A stretch of 64,000 bases of DNA, from contig JAJHTX010000012.1 of NCBI GenBank assembly GCA_032164295.1, positions 868,001-932,000 of the forward strand. Direction: 5' to 3'. The position numbers and the translations under genes are program-made. The notes under the pieces are model-generated. The model was given only the letters and a program-made list of their open reading frames with translations, searched no databases and was not told the origin of the DNA. Every line of letters begins with the position of its first letter. Within the stretch, counting starts at the first letter, position 1. Positions 55,278 through 64,000 of this stretch are shown piece after piece. The stretch is from Inonotus obliquus (lineage: Eukaryota > Basidiomycota > Agaricomycetes > Hymenochaetales > Hymenochaetaceae).

Positions 55278-57339
55278 TTAGCCGACTAAGTTCTGCTGCA
55301 ACAATACTTCCAACTTTTCAAGCATTAATAAGTCGTGCGCCTTTTCCATAATCCCTCCGCGTTCGATGCCTTCCGCCCAAGTATTTGGCAGATGGTCACT
55401 CAGAGTTGCAGGATACCTACCGACAGAATCCTCACTAACCCAATCAAAATCGATGATCTTCACTCCCCCGTCCTGCGTCAATAAGATGTTTTGAGCACGG
55501 AGGTCACCAAACACCAGGTTCTTCTCGTGAAGCAAACGGATTGCCGATCGAATTTTATCGAGAATGCCAGCACGTTTTGGCCGGGGTATTTGAGCTCGAT
55601 ACAGAGGCTCACCCTTGGCGCGATCCATTACTATCATGTACAGACCACCAAGGACAGGAGCGCAGTAATGCACCTTCGGTGCCGCCTGAAAACTAGCGAG
55701 ACACTCGTGCGCTTCTTTATTGTACTGAGGGGCAAACTTGACAACAACATCCACCTTGTTGTCATCGGCCTGCTCTAGAGTTGCTAGATACAGAGCATAT
55801 GGTCTCTCCTCCCTGATATCCTCGGGGTTTCGATCCCGACCGATCTTGATAAGCTTTCCTTGACGCGATAGTTTACCAAGATATTCCAACTTCGGTATGG
55901 CAGAACCTCCCTCGATAGGCACAGGGTTTGGGAACAAGTGCGCGAAAGTCACTTTGGGTTCCTCGTTGAGCACAAGGCTCTCATAGTATTTTTCGAGTTC
56001 ATTGGCGCACAGACCCACAGTGGTCATTATACGGGCCAGACGCATGACACTGTCTGCCCGCCATGCAGCGAGGATGAGATCAAGCGTGAGTAGTTTGTCG
56101 ACGTAGATACCATCAGTGACGATAGCGGTCGATATTTCCAATCGGGGACCCATCAAGCCAATGAGAAGAGCCGGGCAGTTTGACCTGCCGACGTATGGTG
56201 CCAACTGCAATGTTTTGAGCAATCAGAACCAATTCGAGAAAACTACGTATTGAACCACGAACCGTCCCCTGTGACACAATCTTGCTGTATGAAACCGCCG
56301 CCCGTAAACTTGCATCTCCACCGAGACCAGGCTCGTTCTGCAGCTCGAGAATAATCGAGGGGAGATTGCCCCAGACGGCATCAACAAAGGACACTTTAGG
56401 TTCACCTACTTTGTACAACCATGTGACATCTGTGCCGAGGAACTGTCTCAGGGAACCCTTCAACGCCTCCATCCTTTGTTTCTCATCATCGTAAATCGCA
56501 GACGTAAGAGAAAAGAAAGCGTGGCTCAGCGCCATTCTTTGGGGAGTGGGTCTCAATCTCTCCTCGCGAAGGTGATCCAGATCATGTTTGAGCCTGGCGA
56601 AGATGGGACAGAACAATGCCGATGGTGGGCCATGATTTTGCACTGGACGATGAAAATGAATGCCGGTGTCTTCGTCGTTACTTTGCCTTATCCCCTGTAC
56701 ACTCGCAATTGCATCCGATGGGGATGGGAGATTCTGAATCTGGGATAGTTTTTCTGGTAACTGACTTCAGCACTCGAGTCGGGGTTCGCACAAAGGAAGC
56801 GATACACCATCAGTGAACTCCAGTAACCGACATTCAGGGAGTTCGTGTAGGACATCGTGAGATTCGAGGACTGTGTACATGTGGGTGAGTCGACTAAAAT
56901 ACCTAAATGATGACTGAAGACATACTTGAGTTGGTAGCGACAATCACGTCTATCTTGCCATGTGCTGAAGGCCCAGAAGGCAAATGATCTTGTAGGAAAT
57001 CTGCGTCGTCCATCTTTCTCCCCTTGTTGGAATGAAGCCACTCGATGGCCTGCTTATAACGCTCGGCATCAGTATCCTTGCAATTAGGGGGTTTCCTGTC
57101 CAGTGTACCGCACTGCGGAAGGGCGGTCGTATTTCAACACGATGTGTTTCTACTGCGGACGAATAACTGACCGTGTAGACAAGGATATTCTCAAATTTTA
57201 CACGTCTTTCAAAATGGTAGTGGATCTTGATTTTCTGGATCAACGTTGCAACATCTGCCCCAGCTTCGAGAAGAATAGGACAGGTGGGGGCAGTTTGGTC
57301 ATAAGGCATGTAGGCGACATAGCGAATTTCTGGAGCCAT
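55278..57339 (-). CDS. Crinkler-like protein: ubiquitin-like header plus kinase-like domain
   Basis: The start at 57339 (MAPEIRYVAYMPYDQTAPTC) opens a header resembling the CRN/CR ubiquitin-like domain: ILLEAGADVATLIQKIKIHY. After an intron it continues DTDAERYKQAIEWLHSNKGR, and DHLPSGPSAHGKIDVIVATN matches the usual end of the header. A middle region follows (KHDLDHLREERLRPTPQ; WLYKVGEPKVSFVDAVWG). The C-terminal kinase-like domain has VDVVVKFAPQYNKEAHECL (lysine), LLHEKNLVFGDLRAQNILLT (HRD as FGD) and VKIIDFDWV (DFG as DFD), as in several Crinkler and effector kinases. An in-frame TGA near 56758 must be in an intron or is a disabling change; I could not settle this. An intron of about 58 nt near 56230 restores frame. 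CRN proteins are effector-like in oomycetes; in mushrooms the role is unknown. Divergent from FOL1. Confidence 0.72.
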
Positions 57340-57542
57340 CGTCAAAGGAAGATGCGGTAAGTTGTGTCCTGAAGCAACCGCACAATGGGGAGCGTCAAAG
57401 AACATGATTTTTCGTTCGGAGCTTGAATAATTACTTTATTTGTATCGCAACGACGATTCTCTTTTACGTCAGCGTGGCTGTGTTCTGTTCTTCACGCGCA
57501 TTTTCTGTACTGTCTGTAATCATTACTTTCTCAAGAACTATA

Positions 57543-60500
57543 ATGGACGATCGAATAAGAATCAGCGGTCTTCAGCTTTATTCTTCTGTGCTTGGCTCGC
57601 CTTGGTCTTCAAAAGATGCTCACGAACGTCAACATGCGGAACTGCAACCTGTGACTGTTTCCGTCGAAATGCAGCACGATCTTCACTCTGCTGGCCAGTT
57701 GGATGATATCTCGTATTCGGTTGATTATTCACAACTGAGCAAGAGAGTACGTGATGTGTGCGGAGCTTCTGTACAGCATACTACAGCTCCCGAAACGCCA
57801 TACGGTCTTGCCGAGCGCATTCTTGACTCTTGTCTTCAAGAGATCAACCAACCGATTCGGCAGTTCACCGTCGAGCTCGAGTTTCCTAAACTGGTACTTA
57901 GATCAAAGAGTGCGGGTATCAAGCTTTCTTGGAGAAAAGATGTAGAAACCTCTAAACGACAAAGCTTCTTCATTGAGGAGCTTCCTATACATACAATCGT
58001 CGGACTTCGGACTCACGAGCGCAAGGAAAAGCAGCCAGTTATTATCACTCTCCAACTGGACCACGCAAAAACCGGGAACAAAGATCAATATTTCAGCTTC
58101 TCAAACCTCGAGAAGCGAATATCAGATGTAAGGAGTTCATCGCGAACCACTTTCATTACTAGCGCCTTACTCACAATCCTCGTCTAGTTCGTCGAAACTT
58201 CCACATATCTGACGATCGAGGCGTTAGCCCACCAAATCTCTCGGGAATGTTTCACTTGGTCGGATGACCCTGCGTCGTTCACGGTGTCAGTGAGTCTGGC
58301 AAAGCCCGCAGCGATCACGCTGGCTCAAGCACCAGAAATTCAAATAACGCGAACGCTCTCCGACTTCCCGACTCTGAAGGTCGAACACACTAGGTATGCG
58401 TTTTTGCACCTTTCAAGTCGAGCAGGATAACAATCAGAGTATATGCCTCAGCAAGCTAAATTCCGGCAAAACTCTAGCCGCGTTGTCTTTGGGCGCTAAT
58501 CTCGGAGATCGATTTCAGAATATCGAGCTGGCGCTGCGTTACCTGGAAGATGCTCAAACTCTCGTCTCCCTGGATCTTCCCTCATCAGAGCTAATAATCA
58601 TCGAAACGAGTTTTCTGTACGAGTCCGAACCTATGTACGTCGAGTCCCAACCACCATTCATAAACTGTGCTTGTCTTGTACGTACGTTCTATCTACAACA
58701 TTACGCACTGAGTGGAATTCTAACTTCGTTTCTTACATTTCAGGTTGAGACTACGCTTTCTCCGCATGACCTATTGAGGGTCTGCAAACATATTGAGGGG
58801 ATCGTCGGACGATTGAAAAGTGAGCGCTTTGGGCCGAGGGCGATTGACTTGGACGTTATCACATACGGTGAACAAATCATCGACACTCGCGCTTTAGATG
58901 ACCGGAATACCCTAGACAACCTGGAAGGAAAACTCGTCATTCCTCATCCGCGCATGTCAGAGAGAGAATTCGTCCTTCGTCCTCTACGAGAGTGAGAAAA
59001 AAAAACCACTTCTAATATTTCTTTCCGTACTGACTTCCTGACATACGTTATTGCAGCATAATCCCAGAATGGGTACATCCACAACTACACCTATCAACCC
59101 GCTCCCTTCTCTCCAAACTCATGTCAACACAATCATCAACACTAGACAAAGTCCTTCCTTTCCCATTCTCTCCCAAGATCCGTCCACCCGCAGACCTTCA
59201 GACACCCGCAACACAAACCTACTGGATCCTTCCCTCCTCCTCACGACCACCACGACGACAAGACCGTAGATACATAATGGCCACACTCAACATAACCCCC
59301 GACTCCTTCTCCGACGGCGGGGACCACACAACTCTCACCGCAGCCCTCACCTACACCCGTCAAGCCATCTCATCCGGAGCAGATATAATCGACATCGGTG
59401 GATACTCCACTCGTCCCGGTGCAAAAGATATCTCACCAACAGAAGAAATCTCGCGCGTCGTTCCTGTCATACAAGCAATTCGCTCGGATGAAGATGAAGA
59501 GATGAGGAATGTATTGATTAGTATTGATACGTTCCGTGAAGAAGTTGCTCGCGCTGCTCTTGATGCAGGAGCCAACTGTATAAATGACGTGCATGCTTTT
59601 TCTGGTGGACCAGAGTACTACTCCCCTCCCCTATCCCTTTCATCCCCTCCAACATCCGCAACGCAAGCCTTGTTAGAGACGGACAACCAAAACTTCACAT
59701 CAATGCAAACCCTCGCACGTACACACAACGTTCCCGTCATCCTCATGCACTCCCGCGGCTACGCAGACAAAAACAAAGACTATACACCCTATTCCCATCT
59801 CGTCGGACCAAATCTTAGTGTCATCGAGGGTGTACGATACGAATTGGGCCTGAAAGTTCTTCGTGCTACGAATCCTTCGACACCTTCGACACCTTCGACA
59901 CTTTCGAAAACTGCCAAAATTACGACAAGTATGGAAGGGACGAAACGAACAGAGAGTGAAGGGAGTGAAAGGGGCGATGTAAGTAAAGAGGGAGGAATCG
60001 GAGGAAGAGAAGGAATCGGAGGAAGAGAAGTAAACAGAATAGGAGGACTAAGACGCTGGCAAATCATCATCGACCCAGGAATCGGATTCAGTAAAGACCT
60101 GGAAGGGAATTTACAGGTCTTAAGAAACGCAGGAAACCTTATCTCGGAAGGGTTTTTACTTCCCCGTGTTTCTTCCTTGTTCAACAACGCAGGTGCAGGT
60201 ACAGCGAGTGCAGTAAGACACGAAGGAGCAGGCGGAGGAGGAGGAGGAGGGGAAGAGGGAAGAGGAGGAGGAGGAAGAGGAGGAGAAGGAAGAGGAGAAG
60301 GAGGAGAAGGTGTTAGCGGTGATGATGATAGTGATGATCCGAGCCTAAATCCAAATCCATATACAACACCAAATTGGAACCCACTATCAGGATACCCACT
60401 CCTCATCGGTCCATCACGAAAGTCTTTCCTCGGAACGATAGTCTCATCCCCACTCTTACCAACTAACCGCTCCTCTCAACACCCTCCTCCTCCTCACGTG

Positions 60501-60722
60501 GAACCTCACTCCCCTCCTCTTCCTCACCCAACCCACCAACTCTCACCCAATCAACCCAACCAACCCCCTCAAACAAAGAAAAAAGACCCCAAAACCCTCG
60601 ACGCAGCCACATCCTCCACAATCACACACTCAATCCACCAAAACAACGCCTCAATCGTACGCGTACATGCCGTGCAACAAATGGTAGACGTCGTAAAAGT
60701 GGCTTCTGCCTTGTTGTTCTGA
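57543..60722 (+). CDS. fol1: FOL1 trifunctional folate synthesis protein (DHNA-HPPK-DHPS)
   Basis: Joins three steps of folate synthesis, probably mitochondrial: dihydroneopterin aldolase, pterin pyrophosphokinase and dihydropteroate synthase. Five exons (57543-58127, 58188-58393, 58452-58677, 58744-58991, 59057-60722) give 976 residues, frame checked. Tandem aldolase-like domains come first (ISGLQLYSSVLGS...; ELPIHTIVGLRTHERKEKQP). HPPK follows: LSLGANLGDRFQNIELALRY, FLYESEPMY, ERFGPRAIDLDVITYG and IPHPRMSEREFVLRPL. DHPS has MATLNITPDSFSDGGDH, DIIDIGGYSTRPGA, ISIDTF, GANCINDVHAFSGG, PVILMHSRGY, IIIDPGIGFSKDLEGN, LLIGPSRKSFLG and IVRVHAVQQM. DHPS has three low-complexity insertions: STPSTPSTL and GGREGIGGRE repeats near 59880-60040, a Gly/Glu-rich run near 60230-60315, and a Pro/Gln-rich run near 60475-60600. 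Catalytic motifs are all present. Sulfonamide target by family. Confidence 0.95.
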
Positions 60723-60767
60723 ATTGTCTGAGGGTGTTCGTGTTGGGGGTAGGGAGAGGGGAGGATT

Positions 60768-60800
60768 TGGCTTGATTTGATTTGATTTGATTTGATTTAA
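60768..60800. repeat. Short (TTGAT)n microsatellite
   Basis: Pentamer TTGAT repeated about five times 3' of FOL1, in the short convergent spacer between FOL1 and SYF2. A (CACTA)n run lies at about 60880-60897. Confidence 0.8.
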
Positions 60801-60985
60801 ATTGTACACCTACGTGTTGTCCAGTAGTCCACTCCCAAAAGAAATCGAGAATCGCAAAGAATTGAGTATCCACGATACACTACACTACACTACACACTAG
60901 TACGTTGCCTCATACGCAGTAACACCGAACAGCAATCACTGTGTACAAGTTACATGTTACGTGTTTTCGAAGTAAAATGTCAATA

Positions 60986-62682
60986 TCAAAGCGCCGTCCC
61001 ACGTTCAAAGCTCGCCCTAATCTCCGCCGTATATTTATCATAGTACCTCGCAATCTAAACCAATAAAAGCCCGACGATATACACAAGAGAAAGAGAGTAT
61101 TGTCAGAGATGAAAGAACATAAAGGGAAAAAAGTAAAGGGGGGGAGGGAGGAAGGAAGGAAAAGAGAGAGAAAAATGAAAAATGAAAGACGAAAGACGAA
61201 GAACAAAGGACATACCTTCTTATTAAACACCCTATTCCTCTCATTAATATACGTAATGTCACCTTCGTCCTCATTAATCCTCTTCCTCGAGAACTTGTTT
61301 CGTTTGTCTTGTCTACAAAGAAAAAGGTTGATCTTGTGTCAGATGCAGGTCCAAGTCCATGAACGAAGAGGGAAGAACGAAGACGAGTAGAGAGAAGAGA
61401 GAAGAGAGAAGAGAGAAGAAAGCAAAGAAAGAAAGAAAGACAAACGCACTCCAAATTAAGTTTCTCAACCACCCTATCAATAGCATCATCACTCGGCTTA
61501 TTATCCGCGTACAACAGAGTATTAGCATCACGATAAAGACTCTCTGAAGCCCGTTGTTGCTCGTATGATGTCATCTGTAAAACACAAAACACACGCGTAT
61601 CAGCTTTAGCTTCAGATTCAGTGTAAGATTTCGGTGGATTAGTGAAGGAGGAGTGGATAGGGCAGCCAATGAGGGTGGAAAGTGATCATGCGGACAAATT
61701 GAATGGTAGATGGTAGATAGCAGATGGCAGATGATGAATGGAATGGTTCGATGGTGACGGATCCAGCGGAATGCGGAAAGAAGAGGCGGAAGGAGCGGAA
61801 CACGGGGTGTGGGTGTGGGAGGCAGAGGAGGTAAATACAAAAAAGAAGAGAAGATCGAAGACAGGCGACAACGACAACAAATGAAAAGAAGACGGGACGT
61901 ACCGCTCCGCCAGACGGGTCAAACGTCGTCAAGGCATTTGATGAAGTCGATGAGGAGGAAGCAGCGCCGGAAGGACCCAAAGCAAGTTGTTTTTGCTTGT
62001 TGTAAGTTTCCAAGTCTGGTTTGAGGAATGCAAGGTCTTTCTTGTATCGTCTCCTCGCTTGCTGTTCTTCATCTATTCGAAAGTTATTCGATACTCAGTC
62101 CTAAATTCAAACTGGGTCTGAATCGACAGACAGAACGTACCATGAAACTCAAAATCTGCATTCCTCTCTTTCCGTCTCTTCTTCTTCTCCCATTCTTCAT
62201 TATCCTCGATTGTCCATTCCCAATTCTTACTTCTCTCAACATCTTCACCACGTTCTTCAGCTTCTTGTTTTAATCGTAACGTTTCTGCTAATCGAAGTTG
62301 TTTCTCTCTACGAGCTGTTTCTCGTGCTGTGTTTTTGGCCTTGGTGGATTCCGTGAGGAGGGCGGTTCGGTTTTGTCGAGTTGAGTCGCGCTAGAGGGAA
62401 GTCAGTTGGTTGTGAGGATGAGTTGTATGGATTGCGACGTACCATTCTGTTCCGTAACTCGTCTAGTTTCTTCTTGCGCTCCTCCAGTGTCATCTTTTGC
62501 CCATTCTCCTCGGATTTTTGTTGCTCGTCACTCCCGCTTCCGTTCGCAGCATCACTCTGACTGTCAACAACGCCGTCTCTACTCTCGACGGCCTTTGTAC
62601 TTGTCAACTCCTCCACAAAGTCAGCCGCACCGTGTAGAACATCCATTGAGGAGTCCTTCAAGTTGTCCACCGCCGCCTGCAT
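60986..62682 (-). CDS. syf2: Pre-mRNA splicing factor SYF2
   Basis: Component of the NineTeen/Prp19-associated complex in the spliceosome. The first certain exon reads MQAAVDNLKDSSMDVLHGAA at 62682, then MTLEERKKKLDELRNRM near 62460, typical of SYF2. Following exons have STKAKNTARETARREKQLRL, NWEWTIEDNEEWEKKKKRKE, RYKKDLAFLKPDLETYNKQK, MTSYEQQRASESLYRDANTL and DVTYINERNRVFNKKVARYY. It ends FERGTAL with TGA at 60986-60988. This order is characteristic of the family. Several introns. The 5' end is uncertain: an in-frame piece SDLSTLSASQ directly precedes the chosen ATG, so a short upstream exon (perhaps near 62800) may provide the true start. Confidence 0.88.
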
Positions 62683-63232
62683 CTGTGATGCCGAAAGAGT
62701 TGATAAATCACTGCAAGCGAAAGCACGTTGAGAGAGTGATAGATTTGTACCGGAATAACGGGGAGAGAAGAGAAATAAAGAAAATAAAAAGAGTATTTGA
62801 GTGACAGAGTGACAGGAAACACGTTGAACACGTCGTCACGCTGATCCATGCACGTGGTCAGTAAATCACGAGACACTTCAGGCACCTCTACTTTTTAAAT
62901 ATAATTTCTTTTTCCCTCCTCGACTACCTTCTTGACACGACAGAGGTCACTACACCGCAGAAGTTACCATGTAACAGTGCCTCTGAAAGGTGCAATGCAG
63001 TCACTGGCCGACTAGAAAGCTACGCGGAGATAATTACTAGGATGTGAGAAGTAGCATATGCTTCGTCCACTTCTCCCATCGTATCCCGGATTTTTTCTCT
63101 ATTTTTGCCTATTTTTTTTCAATGACCTATGTGTGATTTATTTTTCACAGTCCGATTCTTTAAGTAGTCCTCCTCTCACAGCTCTCCTCTTTCTCCACTC
63201 CCTCCTCTTCACTCCTAACTAACGCTTATACA
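62683..63232. other. Divergent promoter region of SYF2 and the permease
   Basis: Head-to-head 5' region. T-rich and pyrimidine-rich tracts (63095-63225) lead into the permease ATG. A short first exon of SYF2 may lie here. Confidence 0.5.
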
Positions 63233-64000
63233 ATGGCCACAGCCCTTGAACTTGCTGCAGATCGCAAACATGTCGAGCTAGACGAAAAGCATACTCATGT
63301 AACTGGTACTGGCTCGTCCATCTCAACTGCCGATCACGGTACGTCCTCTTCACGGCATCCTTATGCGCATACATTCACTCATGCCGAGTCTAGGAGGAAC
63401 CCCAACCCTCGCAGATTACGTCCACCAAGCAAAGATCTGTCGAGAGAGGGAAGACAAACTTGCACAGGCGGCCTCTGGTGCTGCGGGTGATGCTACTACA
63501 GATTCCGAGTGCGTACACAACTTCACCGCATTATCTTATCCAGTATCGTATAACTCACCACATTATGTACCCGGACATCGATGATGTTTTCCACTTTGTC
63601 CAGTCGCACATCCCCGGACAAACCCGATATCGAGGACGAACTAATCACAGCTAGGAGGGCTCTACGAAATGCCAGGTACGCCAAAAAAAAAAAACTCCTC
63701 CCCGCGGTTTTCAAAAAGTCCGAAACTAACCGATATGTCTTTTTCCACCGATGTCATCTACTTATCATCGTATAGCTGGGCAGCTATTTTTTACCTTATC
63801 ACAACGGATATCCTCGGGCCTTTTAATGCCCCCTTTGCATTTAGTCAGGTCGGTTATGTACCCGGCGCGATTCTCTACATCGTCAGTGAGTATTGGTACC
63901 TTGATTTTTAATTCGTTGTTATTCATATCCTTCGTTTCTTCGCGCGTTCGTATCTTCGCATTCTACGTCCCACGCACGCCCTGCATGCGCCCCTTGATCT
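63233..64000 (+). CDS. Amino-acid permease-like transporter, 5' part only (cut by window end)
   Basis: Membrane transporter of the Aa_trans (AAAP) type, partial. The start MATALELAADRKHVELDEKH is followed by a hydrophilic cytosolic N-terminus. Exon 2 encodes GTPTLADYVHQAKICREREDK, exon 3 PDIEDELITARRALRNA, and exon 4 SWAAIFYLITTDILGPFNAP with FAFSQVGYVPGAILYIV, the first membrane helices with the DILGPFNAP motif of the family. The donor GTGAGT follows at about 63882. The rest lies beyond 64000. The substrate (neutral or aromatic amino acids) cannot be told. Confidence 0.8.

Noticed and set aside
59789..60406. 205-residue minus-strand Pro/Ser-rich ORF
   Set aside because: Antisense of the FOL1 low-complexity inserts; composition follows from the Gly/Glu codons on the other strand.

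Overview
This window is nuclear DNA from a filamentous basidiomycete, almost certainly an Agaricomycete. The evidence is gene density and intron style (many 50-90 nt GT-AG introns), a secreted class II manganese peroxidase, P450 genes with about 14 exons, a C2-NACHT-WD40 NLR of the mushroom type, a Crinkler-like gene, and a non-LTR retrotransposon carrying RNase H. No prokaryotic, organellar or viral region was recognised. All gene models were spliced by eye; for several, the summed exon length was checked to be divisible by three.

Layout. 0.6-16 kb: an intact P450 (minus), a bHLH regulator (minus), then a P450 pseudogene (plus) split by a 6.4 kb full-length LINE flanked by a perfect 13 bp target-site duplication. 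16.2-21.5 kb: C2-NACHT-WD40 NLR. 21.7-30.3 kb: mostly housekeeping genes: a CinA/MoaB-like molybdopterin-binding protein, a small unknown gene, MCM4, EMC2 and a HIG1-domain mitochondrial protein. 30.3-41.5 kb: exopolyphosphatase, manganese peroxidase, SEC11, the short and easily missed ISD11 gene, and an unknown membrane-anchored protein. 41.5-43.3 kb: a tandem pair of small secreted proteins and an intron-containing tRNA-Gln. 43.5-50.8 kb: three fungal proteins of unknown function. 51.8-57.3 kb: an accessory segment with a TKL-like kinase, a truncated duplicate of the FOL1 aldolase domain, a fragment with a 53 bp tandem repeat, and a Crinkler-like kinase protein. 57.5-63.9 kb: the trifunctional folate gene FOL1, the splicing factor SYF2, and the start of an amino-acid permease-like transporter cut by the window edge.

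How it fits together. The housekeeping genes act in separate processes: replication (MCM4), ER membrane insertion and processing (EMC2, SEC11), mitochondrial Fe-S and respiratory assembly (ISD11, HIG1), splicing (SYF2), folate synthesis (FOL1) and polyphosphate turnover. Accessory blocks lie between them: P450s with a LINE, the NLR, the secreted protein pair, and the Crinkler segment. The most novel-looking features are the three-ORF LINE whose ORF2 has no AUG ahead of its endonuclease motif, the Crinkler segment bracketed by direct repeats of the FOL1 aldolase domain, the low-complexity insertions inside the dihydropteroate synthase domain of FOL1, and the tandem secreted-protein duplication.
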